A DNA stretch of 64,000 nucleotides from the NCBI GenBank assembly GCA_946406115.1, contig OX291558.1, positions 22,064,205 through 22,128,204 on the forward strand. Reading direction: 5' to 3'. This document shows, in pieces, positions 13,728-25,617 of the stretch. The notes beneath the pieces were generated by a model. It worked only from the letters and a program-made list of their open reading frames with translations. It was not told the DNA's origin and searched no databases. This DNA is from Apoda limacodes. Lineage: Eukaryota > Arthropoda > Insecta > Lepidoptera > Limacodidae. The first letter of the stretch is position 1, and the number at the start of each line of letters is the position of its first letter. The position numbers were made by a program, and so were the translations under genes.

Positions 13728-13886
13728 TTTTGACGTGACAACGTCTTATAAATTGGTTTGCCGGGTGACACTTCAAGAAACTGCGTTACGCTCCGCTCAC
13801 GTTATGCGCTCACAATGAGAGCGGGTGAGAGGCACGCGCCCGCCTAAGAGCGAGAGAGACAGACATAAAATCATTGTCACGTAAAA
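13728..13886 (+). mobile_element. MITE-like repeat, copy 1
   Basis: It begins TTTGACGTGACAACGTC and ends TTGTCACGTAAAA, an imperfect inverted terminus of 12-14 bp. The interior holds GGTTTGCCGGGTGACACTTC and GCGTTACGCTCCGCTCACGT. It is nearly identical to 27255-27406. No frame is coding. Confidence 0.6.
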
Positions 13887-13970
13887 CTTTCGCCCGTATA
13901 CCGACTTTACAGGCAACCAGTTTTTCTAGCTTAACTATACATCATTAGACTGATAAAGCTTATTTTTTAT

Positions 13971-14036
13971 AATTTCCGCGGTGTATTTACGTAATTTCCG
14001 CGGTGTATTTACGTAATTTCCGCGGTGTATTTATGT
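13971..14036 (+). repeat. 22-bp tandem repeat, 3 copies
   Basis: AATTTCCGCGGTGTATTTACGT is repeated at 13971, 13993 and 14015; the last copy has one change. It lies about 220 bp from the Helitron 3' end, and CCGCGGTGT also occurs in the Helitron hairpin. Confidence 0.92.
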
Positions 14037-14340
14037 AAGTAATTTTATTTCTGTATAAAGATTTTAACACATTTTTTTATGATCAATATATTTTTAGTAT
14101 ATTTAAAAGGTACTATAGGTAGGTATATACCCTTAACCATAATTTTGAGTTAGAATCTTAAAACATTCAGAAGACTTTATAACAACGCTGCAAAAGCTCA
14201 ATAATTTCTGGATATGCTTACAAATAAACCGTAATTAGTTTTATATTTATTAATTACTAGCTGTGCCCCGCGGTGTTACCCGCGGTTTATTAGGAAAAAA
14301 AATGTTTTTTGTTTCGGTTCGAAGAGAGCCAGAAATTATT

Positions 14341-14607
14341 TTACTGCAGCACATCCCGGTAAACAACATTGCGGGACTTATTGTTTTCTGCGTATGTAAA
14401 AAGATTTCTAGCTCTCGCCACACGCGAGCAACTCACGTACAGTTGTCCGTGGGAGAAGCAGAGGGTGCCCATGTGAATGCCGGCTACTTTTAGAGTTTGT
14501 CCTTGACTTTCATTTATCGTGATAGAGAAAGCCACTTTTAAAGGAAATTGTAGGTGTTTGAACTGAAAGGGTAAGTTTGTGGGTATTATAGGGATTCTGG
14601 GTATCAA
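14341..14607 (-). pseudogene. Helitron helicase C-terminal part, frame-shifted
   Basis: This segment encodes IPRIPIIPTNLPFQFKHLQF, then AFSITINESQGQTLKVAGI, and LYVSCSRVARARNL. It is the conserved SF1 motif VI region of Helitron helicases (AMTINKSQGQTL...YVALSR). It continues the protein of 14510-16054 in a different frame, so one frameshift near 14605 separates them. Confidence 0.85.
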
Positions 14608-16054
14608 TACCTTTGGCCCTTCCAGTAAGAATGGCGGCCTGGACGATGTGCCGTCTCAGCTCTGTGATGCGTAACCTAGTGCCGTTGCACAGTCTGGGCG
14701 CGTCCAGGTTACGCATCAGTATGACAGGCACACCAACTTTGAGTTCCAGCTTGTGGGAGGGTACCCCTGACAGGTCGAGGGAATTTAAGAACTCTACAGG
14801 GTATATAGTTGAGTCGTCAGTTGTCATCACCGTGTCTATTGACATGTAGGTCCTCACCTCACCTGGAACTTGCTCTAATATCCTTTGATTAATTTTTCCT
14901 GCCAATCCGTTTTTGGGTGCCATGATAGCTCTTTCGCACCACCACTCCTCGCTACCCAGGTTTTCTTGTAAATTTGGAAATACCCCATTAATAAGGTTAT
15001 CTTCCGATCTAACAACATTGCTAAATAGGCTGTCAAAGGTTATTTGGCCGTTTGTATCCGTCCGCATGCAACCTTCACCGACCTCGAGAAGCGTTTGTGC
15101 GAAGAGTCCAGACTCCTGATCATTGAAGAGCTGGGCCCTCATGTTGGTATTCAGCTGTAACCGCTCTATCTTAGCCCACAACAGCGAAGCCTTGAGGCAT
15201 GCGTTTATCTCGTCTGCCGCGGTACCTCGCTCGATAACCGGCAACGTCTGCCGAAAATCACCAGCCAGCAATACGACCACTCCACCCATCAAGATTCGAT
15301 TGCCCCGAATGTCTTGCAAGCTACGATCCAGTGCTTCAATCTTGTGCTGGTGCTTGTGCGACATTGTGTATTCGTCCCACACGATCAATCTGCACCATTG
15401 CAATAGAGCACCACGACTACTTCTTTTGCTAATGTTACAAATGGGCGTTTCTTCACTTGCAAGGTTCAGCGGGAACTTGAATACTAAGTGTGCGGTTCTG
15501 CCACCACTCAGCAAGGTTGCGGCTATTTCGGAGGACGCAACAGCCAGCGCAACCACTTTGTCGTTGCGCAACTGTGCCAGCAGCAAGTTCAGTAAAAAAG
15601 TTATGCCGGTGCCCCCTGGTGCGTCCAAGAAAAAAAGTCCCCGTTGTGCGCTAGCTACGCGGTTCGTTATTAATTTGAAAATTTGCTTTTGCTCCGGTAG
15701 TAACAGGGGCTCTGTTTGGGTGACTTGAACCCCCAAAGCAACAGTATCATAACCAAGCTCTCTGAACAAATCAGTAGACAGCTCTTCCGTTGTTTGTGGG
15801 GCAGGCATACTGAAATCCGACAGTAATTTTCCAACCATCACAAAAATTTTATCCTCGATAAGTTTAAGCGCTTCGTTAAAAATTATGTCATCGTTAGCTA
15901 GTGTTATCCCTTGATATCGGCGAGCAATGTCTTCTGACAAAGCGTTTTTATACTTGTCCCACAATTGCCGGGGGTTGGAGAGTCCGCAGGTGCTCATAAT
16001 CGCAAAGAGCTCTCTCAACGTAGTCGCTGACCGGCACAACATGGCGTCCTCCAT
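14510..16054 (-). pseudogene. Helitron Pif1-like helicase, main open frame
   Basis: This 514-codon open frame covers most of a Helitron SF1B helicase. It reads TTLRELFAIMSTCGLSNPRQ, the Walker A block DAPGGTGITF (residues 145-153), Walker B VWDEYTM, the GDFRQTLPVI motif and NTNMRAQ. The Walker A lysine is replaced by isoleucine (codon ATA at 15604-15602, expected AAA), which should abolish ATP hydrolysis. Frameshifts bound it on both sides: near 16060 the upstream AFEAMGLLEDDGHWDE continues in another frame, and near 14605 the downstream IPRIPIIPTNLPFQF continues in another frame. A long opposite-strand frame at 15123-15728 is a shadow. Confidence 0.88.
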
Positions 16055-16059
16055 CGTTC

Positions 16060-16204
16060 GTCCCAGTGGCCGTCGTCTTCAAGCAGCCCCATCGCCTCAA
16101 ATGCTTCTCGGAAAGTGGCCTTTTCCTGCCCATCGATGATTTTGAGCGCTTAAAAACTGGCGGGGCCATGGATTCTAGTCATCAGCAACCGTACACATTA
16201 ACAC
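16060..16204 (-). pseudogene. Helitron helicase N-terminal linker, broken
   Basis: Read in the right frame this gives MTRIHGPASF, a stop codon, then ALKIIDGQEKATFREAFEAM and GLLEDDGHWDE. This is the conserved Helitron block (GPTSFEDLRTVDG...A). It shows an in-frame stop, a frameshift at its 3' end near 16060, and missing residues between it and the upstream GRIYTVNTL piece. Confidence 0.75.
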
Positions 16205-16498
16205 TCAAAGTGTGTTAACGGTATAAATTCTACCCAGGGCATCTGAGGATTTTACACCAGGCCAACCGTCGACGGGTGCGCCCTGCACGCGACGTTTCCA
16301 TTCTGTTCGTGACGCATTCCACGTGTAATACCTTGGCACTTCTCCATAGAACAACGTCCGAGCAATCTCGTCTCCCTGGCACAGGCGGAAAAATGCGGTG
16401 AGGGTGGTAATAGGCGGTGTTACAACTCGGTCTTGCAGGTTTGCCTCTGTAAAATACACGCGCTCGCCGTTTGGGAGGTGCACAGCAAGATGGCTCAC
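16205..16498 (-). pseudogene. Helitron Rep-helicase central piece
   Basis: This 97-codon frame reads SHLAVHLPNGERVYFTEAN, TTLTAFFRLCQGDEIARTLF, and VPRYYTWNASRTEWKRR...GRIYTV. It is the hallmark of the Helitron region between the Rep nuclease and the helicase. It directly abuts the KILAIYERHP-type coding just upstream after a one-base frame break. Confidence 0.85.
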
Positions 16499-16608
16499 TG
16501 TTGGGTGCCTTTCATATAGCGAGAATTTTGTCCACTCCGAATGACGTTATGTGAAACCATGAGTTGTATTTTTTTACGCGGCTTAGGAACCATCGAGATT
16601 CATCAGTT

Positions 16609-17064
16609 TCACCTGTAAATAATGATTTTAAGGGTTCCACAGGCTCTTCTAAAATAGGGATGGCTACTTTGCTCCCAAATTTTAATGAGCCTGTGGCTAC
16701 TGTAATCTAATGTCGCGACATATTCAAAACCACATTTTTCAAATACCCCCCAAGTATTTCTGGTAAATATTTGCCGGCGCTCTGCTTGACACTCAGCGAC
16801 TGCGAGTCGTCGAGCATTTGTCTCATCTACTGTCTCAGAAGCACGCTGATTAGCCATAAGCTGGGCATGCTCTCGCCGTCGAGAAGTTGCTTCATCAGGT
16901 GTTTGAGTGGATCGCTGAGTAGACATACGCTGTGCGTTTTCTTGACGCCGAGTAGCTGCTTCTCCAGGTTTCTCTAATGCACGCTGATTAGCCATAAGCT
17001 GGGCATGCTCTCGCCGGCGAGAAGTTGCTTCATCAGGTGGTTGAGTGGATCGCTGAGTGGACAT
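16609..17064 (-). pseudogene. Helitron N-terminal Arg/Gln-rich repeat region
   Basis: This 151-codon frame has a 46-residue (138-bp) internal duplication carrying MANQRA...RRREHAQL and MSTQRSTQ. The DNA copies start at about 16843 and 16981. Similar charged repeats stand at the N-terminus of insect Helitron proteins. The frame then leaves recognisable coding and ends before the TSFG segment. Confidence 0.7.
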
Positions 17065-17094
17065 ACGCTGTGCGTTTTCTTGACGCTGTACTCT

Positions 17095-19955
17095 TCAATA
17101 TTGGTCGAAGAGTGTACGTACATACTTTATGTAAAATCTGTCAAATAATAGTATACTTACATATTGTAGTCATATAGACATGGTACAGCCAACGAAGCCT
17201 GCTGAATCCCGCTGGCTCTGCAGAGGGCCAATTGGTGCTCTCCAAAAAAACAATAAAAAACCGAAATATCTCGATAAAAAAATTATTCCCGTGGGAACTC
17301 CGTCGGGATAAAAAGTATTGTAAACATTTGACTGTGGAAATAACTAAAGTAGACTAAACGTGCAGTTTCAACATCAGTTAGGTAGTAGAGTGACACTCTA
17401 TTTTTGGGCTTTAATTGAAATTGTTTCGAGAAATTGGTAGTGATATATTAACATGACCAAGGGAATTCTCTTATTATATAGTTCTAAATAAAAACCGAGA
17501 AAATCGAGATTTTCAACGTGCAGTCACGTGCTAACGTCTATCGTACGTAGAACCGTTGCTCTTTGTATGCTTCAATAGTGTAATATGTGTTTGTACACTG
17601 GTCGAAGCGGCACGGTTTTGATAGAGTATGCCTTAAAAAGCCTTAAAACCATAATTATGTAATTTACCGATCAATGTTACATTATCGACGCATCACAACA
17701 TATCCCCAATGCATTATGTGCGTCTTACCAAGCCTCAAAAATGTATTGAATAAGCTCAATAGTTCCCAATCATTATCTATCTTAATTCCTGTTCGTGCTT
17801 CTGAAATCAAGCAAGCCCAGGATTTAGTAGGCTGAGCTAGCTAAGCCACAGGCAGCGTATCATTCCTAGAACCTTTAAATATAGACGTCGCAGCCAAAAA
17901 CATAGGTTAAACATCTTTATACCAACCAATGCCATTTAATATTCAAAATATAATTCGTCATATAAAAAAACTGTGTTAATATTTCACCTTTAAATTACGC
18001 ACAGCTAAGCTTAAACAAGGTTAATGTTTTTTTCTTGACTATGCATTTATCCTCTAGCTAGATTTTATTGGTAGAGCAACCACCGGATGAGGCATCTATC
18101 CTTTAAAATACGGAGTTCTAGAAAAACGCATGCTGTATGAAAATTATGAAATTTTGCTTTGCAAAATAGTAGCTTTCATAACTATACTCAAAGACATAAT
18201 ATAATTCCAAAAAGGGAGGCATGTATCCTGGACTTGTATTACTTATATTATATTACTCTTATGGCTAAAGAAACTCTGTTCCAGCCGGTGGTCCCAGGAC
18301 TCCTTTTGTTATTTGACATATTAATTTGAAATAAAAACTTAAATCCATTCCATCACCTGCTTATGAATTCAACTTCACTACAAGTCACTTATATTTTTAT
18401 ATTCATATTATATGTTCTTTTATATTCAATGATATTCTATTTATATGTTTTTAAACACTTCAAAAATAATAAATTTAAAATATTACGCAGTATTTAAAAT
18501 ACATTTACAAAACTTCTCTTAATTTTGCACGTATGCTTTATTGAAGTTTTAATATAATTATGCTGACACCAGCTTCAGAATATTTTTTTCATTCTTATTT
18601 CAACTTTCATGACATATATTCTGTGAAAAAATATTAAAAATCTTTTGCATTTTATTAATTAAACTCTTAAATTTTAAGTTATAAATCATGACGGTTTTCC
18701 TTCCTTAACAGTTTCTCTTTATTTTTTAGCACATATCTAAAATTTTATCCGTCATAATAATGTCTCTGTTAAGGATCATCTTGTTTGTGCAGTTTTTTTT
18801 TGGATTTTTACTGTAATTTCAACAAAACCAAACTCACGAGTATTTAGCAAGACTATATTGAATAGAGTTTCTTTTTGTTGGACAACTGTGTGCCTAAAAT
18901 GGTTACAGTTTGACTTATTTGTATAATCTTAGTTGTTTATTTTTTCCGTACGGTTTCAGTATTTTGATTTTTGTTGTAAATCTAAGATCATTTCGCATTG
19001 ACGATGAAATCGATGTAAAAATTGATCACATCAAATAATGCTGGCAATGCTACAAGTGATTACTTGACTACTTAGGAGCCTTTACCTATTCAGTGTCTGG
19101 TAAGTTTGAATTAAGTATTTTAGGATGACAAACATTCATAATCTTAATCATTAATATTTGATTACAGATTTTTCAGTATATTTTATTTCTGATTCCTTTT
19201 ATTGTGTATTTATTCTATAGAGTAGCTCATCACATTGCGGAACAATGGCCAAAATATAATAAGTTAGAAGTTAGACTGTTTTAAGGGTATATAAAAGTTT
19301 TCTATTGCCATTCTTTGTTCCATGTTAATTGTTTATACATTATATGTAATGTTTCTTAATTTTTTATTAATTTATTACTGATTTTTAATAAATTACTTAG
19401 ATTAACCCAAAAGTTGTTATTTCAAAATTCCCGAAAATTGGGCTAAAGATATGACTAAATCTATCTTTTTATAGCCAATCATTATTTGTTTAGATATAAG
19501 AAAACATAATATAATTTTTTATTATTTAATATAATATCATTAGAATATGATCAAATAACTTTTATTTTGCCCCATACCCTGGTGTATACAGTCAAATAGT
19601 CACAAATTTAGGCATCGGTATCATTCCTAGATCACTTACTACTCGTACTCACCCCCCATTGGACATACACACAGATATAATGCTTTACTGCTAACCGCCC
19701 ATGGTGAATATTGTGATGATTTAAAGACTGTATGTTGATTTAAGTTCTGTTTTTTATTAGTAGTATAATTTATAAAACATCGATTTTAAGAATTTCATTT
19801 TGTTTTTATTTATTGTTTTTTTAGTTTACTGGAAGTAGGATTAGAAATATTACATACTTGTTGATCCGCATTTTTAGATCCAGCACAAGTTGCTAGATCT
19901 AGCAGGCTAAAACATTTCGCTGGACCCAAATGGATTGCGGATGCCCTAAAGAACC
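17095..19955. other. nothing seen
   Basis: Sequence upstream of the recognised Helitron coding region. The Helitron 5' end should lie somewhere here but could not be placed. From about 18300 the sequence is very AT-rich. Confidence 0.45.
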
Positions 19956-19959
19956 GTAT

Positions 19960-20100
19960 GTTTGTTTTTTATACCACCAGAGGTGGCAAGGAAGCTAACA
20001 GCCTGCCTGATCTTGAGCATTTATTCTAGCATAACGAAGCTTAAAACGTATTGCCGACCCTTATATAAAATCTCGACAGGAAGTTCCATCTACAATGTTG
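19960..20100 (-). mobile_element. LINE 3' end, degenerate
   Basis: TTTTTATACCACCAGAGGTG followed by GCAAGGAAGCTAACAGCCTG and GTATTGCCGACCC is the reverse complement of the LINE tail. Confidence 0.6.
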
Positions 20101-20934
20101 GATGGTTTTCAGGTTTATTTTAGGTTCTTAGGCGACAATGGTCCCATATAATTGCCGCCTAGTGTGACCGTGACAGCCAATACATAAATCTTCCAGAAAA
20201 TCAATTAAACGTTATTATAAAAAAACTACATAAGTTATTAAAAAAACAATTTTTAGGAAATTGAGCCATTATTATTGCCTGATTTTTAAATTATTGCAAA
20301 ATAACCTTTTGTTTTAAAGATCCAACAAAAAAACTTTATTAAAACAAGGTCTCTTTTAAAAGAAATTTATCGAAAGAAGATCGTTTAAAAAAAAAGAAAA
20401 TTTAAGCATTTGCACATTCAAGTACCAAGATTTAAGTGACTAAATACAAAACTACTGACTTACATATGTACTCAGATCTATGGAGCTGAAGAAACTTAAA
20501 TCAGAATAGTGGACTCTTAGAGCCGTTTATTCAAGGAGATAATTTAATAATTTATGTTAAGTTAATGTATTTACTGTTTTTTTTTTTAGTTTAATGAAGT
20601 TGTAATATATGTAACTGTGTATGAAATCGTGCATCATACTTTTTTAATATTTCTATTCGCATTTTTTGTTGAACTGATTTGTCACGAGATCGCAGAAATA
20701 AAAGCAATCGTCATGAAACAATAAACATGCCCAGAATACGAAGGTAAATCAAATTACTATTTACTATGTGTTAGACTAGTTCAGACGAAAAGGCTGAATA
20801 TTTTATATTTTGGAATTATGCTTTAACGTTATCCTGCAACTAGAATAAAAGTTATCTTACGTTCATATCAGAACCGGAAAAAGTAGTCACTACGATACCC
20901 GACGAAATATGCAGAGTAAAAAATTGATTGAGAA

Positions 20935-21461
20935 AATTTTGCGCGACAGTTTGTTTTGGTGGTGCCACAAGCTTGCGGTTCGCCTAATGTTATGCGGGCA
21001 CAGCAAACTATGGCCTTGCAACACTGGGGGCATTACTCGCGATTGGCCGACGCTTTAAGAATCTAATCAATTGAAAAATTCCATATTGTATTCCCTGGGG
21101 AAAACCTTGGTAGGGATTCTTAATATTAAGTTTGTGGGAGGAAATTCGTCTCAAACCGCACTGTATAGGTTCAATAGTGTGAGGATGAATTTCCTGCCGA
21201 AAGCAAGCAGTATAAAGATATAAAGGACCCGAAGGAATCATTATAAACCATACCTGAGACCACAGTCCACTATTCATTCTAGAGGTAAAACACACACAGG
21301 GAGGCGAACTTTCTCCTCCAACTTAAGCGTTTAATGCGGCTTGTGAGTTTTGGAGTTTGACCAATTCTCTCAGCTCTTTGTTGAACCGAGTTGTAAGGCC
21401 TAAACTGGTATTCGGGTGTATCCGCCCAGAGATGGCAACAGACAACCATGTGAGAATTCAT
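20935..21461 (-). mobile_element. LINE 3' part, two frames
   Basis: The minus strand reads VVCCHLWADTPEYQFRPYNS, VQQRAERIGQTPKLTSRIKR, then RRKFASLCVFY. After a frame break it reads ACFRQEIHPHTIEPIQCGLR and FLKRRPIASNAPSVA. This is the C-terminal half of the window's common LINE family, followed by its 3' UTR near 20960. Confidence 0.75.
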
Positions 21462-22820
21462 CTAGGGTATGCAACATTTCGCTTAGAACTTCCAAAGACT
21501 CCTCCATATGATGTCGTCGGCAAACGTAAGGTGTATAATATAACCGCCATTCACGTATAAAATATACTACGTCCAGTCCAGTTCATTTGTCTTTAGTATG
21601 TGAGCATTTTAAACATCTCAGACCCTCGATATATTGCTACTCTTTATGGCATTCTGCAGAAAATCTGTAAGTTTTTCACAAAACATTTTCAAAACAGTTC
21701 TGGTGGCTGAAACTTGACAATGCTCTCAACTAGACGATTCATGCCACCTTTAGAGAACAGGAACCTTATTGCGAACACTCTCGAGCTATTTAGACTCTGG
21801 AATTCAAGAAAAAAGTGTATGGAAGTCTGACTGACCTCTCGAAACCCGTGAACGTCCATGTATACATTTTTCTCTTAAATTCGAGGGTCTGAATAGCTCG
21901 AGACTTTCACTATTTATTAAGTTATATTAGAGTCGAAATGGTCTTAACTGTGAACTTAAGGTCCCCTTTGCATTCTGAGCTTGTGTTTGTGTTGTAAAGT
22001 GTGATGTATTGATTAATAGTTAATAGTTTGGAGTATGTTTTTCGCATTGAGCCTCACAATTGTACAATTATTGTACGTAGGTAAACAATTCGTTATTATT
22101 TTTTATTCATATTATACACATCATACTACTCATACCTACTCAGAAATCCAGGAAATGTCTGATGCTACTAGTATATCTCTCTTTTTGTATAATTGTGAAG
22201 ATTTCCCCGTTTTTTGCAGTTTGTCGCTTTTGCAGTGAAATACACTTGAGCTGGTGTTTCCTCTACATAAAGGATTGTCGGTAATTCCGATGTTGTAAAA
22301 ACATTTGTTTAGTAGGTATAAAGTTACTGATATTATGCTTAATATGTGGCAGTGTGCGATATGATAAAAATAATTAAGCCAGTAATACGTCTCAGATACT
22401 TGCTTAGAAAGTTATAATGAATTTTGAATTTAAAGAAATTGTACCAAAGCTTAAACGTACTAATATTTAAATATCTGGATTTTTTTTTGGTACACTGGCA
22501 TTTCCGTGTTTAACACGTAATTATGAAGTCTCTTTGCACTTCTAGTATTCTTAATTTTTAAAGGGGACAATAAATCGGAATGATTGTTTCGATGCTATAA
22601 AAGTTTAAACCAAAAAGTCCTGAATACAATAACGCAGGCGATGATTTGACAGGAAGTTAAAGAACAAAGACACAATAGCGTGTAGAAGTTTGAAAATTAA
22701 CTCACTTTCGAATTTGTAAAATTTCCTAAGCTTTGGAAATTTTGGGGTATTATTAAAGATTTCATTAATATTATCGTAATTTTACAATATAGGTTTTGCA
22801 AGAATTTACAACTCGAAATA

Positions 22821-23985
22821 CACCGGCGGTCAAAGAAACCGGCCCACTATCAATCTTTGATTTGTAATGCAATTTTTTTTTTTAAGTTCACACTCAATTC
22901 TAAGTAAAGTGGTACCATTGGCTAGGTTATTCCTTAGGCTTTATTTTCAGGGTATGATGTATATGTATATAAGACAATAATTTATTCTGCTCTGATGGGA
23001 GACTTAAATTATGAAAGTTTTGTCAATATTATACCAAAATGTTGCTGTTGATTTGTGTGTAAAAAAGTGAGTAGTCGAAATTGTTTTCATAACTTTTATT
23101 CATTGTTGGTTTGATTGTCCTTAGTCTAAAAATTACGGTTGTTTTCTTTCGTTAAATACTACTATGCCTCAGAAGGCTACCTAAGCCGTCGGGTTACCTC
23201 AATCGGGCTTTCGTCAACATAGAGTTACTCAAATGTTAAGAATAAATTGCTCTTCGGTGCAGCTCGTCTATAGAAGATACTGAGACTGGAGCCTTTGATC
23301 GACACCCCGGGACTGGCCAGCAGTGAGCCATAATCTCTGCAGATGATCGACACATTTAATGTCTGAAGTAATCGACGTCTTAATGCATTGCAGGTGCAGC
23401 AACAGCTTTGCGAAGAACGTGCGAACAGGCAGAAGTAGGTCGGCTGAATGAAATTTGACATCTCGAAGGGCTGCAACCGGTCAAAAATTAACAGTGGGTT
23501 ACCGCAGAATAAGCCTCAATTTTGCCCGTGAACATACGGAATGGACACTGGCTCAATGGTCACATGCTCTTTCTTCTGATGAGACCAGAGTGTGTCTTCA
23601 TGAGAGTGATTGAAGGCAGAGAGTGCGCCGACGCACCGGGGAGTGCTATGTTCAGAGCTTCAATAAAGAAACTGTTGCATATGGCGGTGACTTAATTATT
23701 GTGTGGGGTGGTATTTCTTTAACTGCAACAGCAGAGTAATATTGAAGATGACATGCTTCTAATGCATAATAATAAAATACCTTATGCTGGGAGAATCATT
23801 TTCCAATATTTAAAGGATGTTGGTATTCGCAATATGATTTCGCCAGGACGAAGCCGTTACTTGACCCCATGGAATATTTTCAGACGCCATCGATGGCCGA
23901 CAGAATGAAATTATATTTGTATAAGCTGTTTCTGAATTGTAATTAAAGGTTTTAAATTGCTTTAATTACAATAACAAATCAGCTG
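22821..23985 (+). pseudogene. Tc1-type transposon remnant with decayed transposase
   Basis: It starts at a TA dinucleotide with CACCGGCGGTCAAAGAAACC, the look of a Tc1 terminus. Transposase pieces in changing frames are AATGPKLTVGYRRISLNFAR, EHTEWTLAQW, SSDETRVCLHES (second catalytic Asp region, about 23572), VWGGIS (about 23700), and HNNKIPYAGRIIFQYLKDVG followed by SRYLTPWNIF (third catalytic region). The right terminus is not found. Several stops and shifts make it dead. Confidence 0.75.
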
Positions 23986-24208
23986 CAACGAATCAAAATT
24001 AATTGTAGGTCATTTACTTCGAATAAATTGTGAAATATTTTCCAAATAAATTTAACTTTTTATTCATTATTTAGGTGAGTATAATTAATTTTGCGTATTT
24101 AAGATATTGATATAAGTTATCCATTATTTTGTTTAAATTTAATGCGCTTTATAAAATAAATGTCCTATTTATTTGTAATATCCGTAGAAATCTCACGGAA
24201 ACTCCTCT

Positions 24209-24425
24209 GCATAGAGAACTATCACATTGCATTGACACAACAAGATTATCTCAGCATAGATAACTGTCACATCGCATAGACATGAAAAGATTATCGCAGC
24301 ATAAAAAACTAACATCTCGCATAGACGTGACAGGTTCATCTTAGCATAGAACAATCATATCGCATAAACGTGACAAGATAATCTTGGCATAAAGAACCTA
24401 TTTAATCGCATAGACATTACAATCT
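24209..24425 (+). repeat. 45-bp tandem repeat, about 4.8 diverged copies
   Basis: Units start GCATAGA.AACT..CACATCGCATAGAC and continue ATGACAAGATTATCTCA. Starts fall at 24209, 24254, about 24299 and so on. Inside each unit GCATAGA occurs twice. Confidence 0.85.
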
Positions 24426-25040
24426 TTCTAAATATACCTATATATCAAATGTGAATAAAAAGACAGCGCATCCATCCATCTATCATTCCATTGCTCGACA
24501 TCCAGAGCATGTGCAGTATTGTGCAGCTACAATGCGTAGAACGCGCAGCGGTTGTGCCGCCATATTGCAAATAGAGCGCATTATTTTTTGGTAAACAGAG
24601 CGTTTATGCGCGCAAAACAAAGCAAAGAACGCAATTTGATGCGAGTTATGCTTATAAACAAAACGCAGCCAAAAAAATATTCCATATTTGTACGTTCTCG
24701 TCCATTCAGCAACGCATTTACTTAGCTTGTTACTTTACGACCACTACGGACGATCGGTTCCTGACAGTTACAAATGGAAGCTTAGTCCGTCGTTGAACTT
24801 AAGTATGGGTCATTATGTGTGTTTGTCCACATTTAAGTTGTTATTTTTTCACTAATGTGCTATAAAGGTATTATTAAGTTGGTGTATCCGTCATGTATCG
24901 TTGAGTGAGTTTGAGAAAGTTAGTCTGTATTTTTTACATTATGAAAGTTTTGTCGAAACGAAATTGTGTAAAACATATCTGACATAGACGTATCCAGAAA
25001 GAGATCCTTACACAACCCCCGTCCTACCCTTGTGTATGCG

Positions 25041-25166
25041 CACATCTTAAGATCTATAGAAGATCAACAGTTAAATATTTAAATAAGAAGGTTAAAGAAA
25101 GACGTTCAGCCACTCGTTCCCAAGTACACCAAATAAAGCTAATATGAGAAGAAGAGGAAAACACTT
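25041..25166 (+). repeat. direct repeat, copy 1 (partner at 25488)
   Basis: CACATCTTAAGATCT, GAAGGTTAAAGAAAGACGTT, CAGCCACTCGTTCCCAAGTA and AATATGAGAAGAAG are shared with 25488-25617 at roughly 90% identity. This could be LTR remains or a local duplication. Confidence 0.75.
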
Positions 25167-25487
25167 ATTTAAGAAAATTTTAGTGAATGATATGCATAAA
25201 CATGAAAAATAGGTAGGAACTTAATATTGGAAATTGAAAGATAGTAAAAAATCCTAACCTATCGGCTTAGGAGCGGGAATACAAATTAAATATGTGATTG
25301 CAAACCTATCGGTTTACAAATAGTAAGAATATAATAAGCTAATCGCAAACCCAACGGTTTACAAGCGGGACAAATATAAAGTTATACCTATTTTTACTGA
25401 ATGTATTATATATTATATTAAGTGAACCTATCCAGAGTTCTAAAAGCCAGCGTTTGGCTAACGAAGGAACATTAAGAGATATATGTG

Positions 25488-25617
25488 CACATCTTAAGAT
25501 CTGAAGAAATAAGATGAACAGTAAAATATTTAAATAAGAAGGTTAAAGAAAGACGTTCAGCCACTCGTTTCCAAGTAAACCAAATAAAGCTAATATGAGA
25601 AGAAGTGGAAAACACTT
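25488..25617 (+). repeat. direct repeat, copy 2 (partner at 25041)
   Basis: It carries the same words as 25041-25166, with a small insertion after AAGATCT. The 320 bp between the copies contain a second small repeat, GCAAACC.A.CGGTTTACAA, at about 25300 and 25345. Confidence 0.75.

Larger units (their letters stand above)
14257..17090 (-). mobile_element. Helitron remnant with intact 3' end and broken Rep-helicase
   Basis: The 3' end on the minus strand is a CCGCGGGT...ACCGCGG hairpin, a short spacer, and then GCACAGCTAG followed by T: the CTRR|T terminus of a Helitron at 14257. Upstream lie pieces of a RepHel protein in order: a repeat-rich N-terminal part (17064-16609), a KKYNSWFHITSFGVDKILA segment (about 16600-16500), HLPNGERVYFTE...TTLTAFF (16498-16205), and the Pif1-type helicase. 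The whole HUH nuclease domain is missing between TSFGVDKILA and the HLPNGER block. I could not place the 5' TC end; 17090 is only the last recognised coding sequence. Confidence 0.85.

Noticed and set aside
15123..15728. 201-codon plus-strand open frame
   Set aside because: It is the antisense of the Helitron helicase. The minus-strand frame has clear helicase motifs and this one has none.
24480..24680. Patch rich in GCGCA words (24530-24670) as a promoter island
   Set aside because: It has repeated GCGCA/ACGCA words but no splice site, coding exon or core promoter arrangement that I can support.
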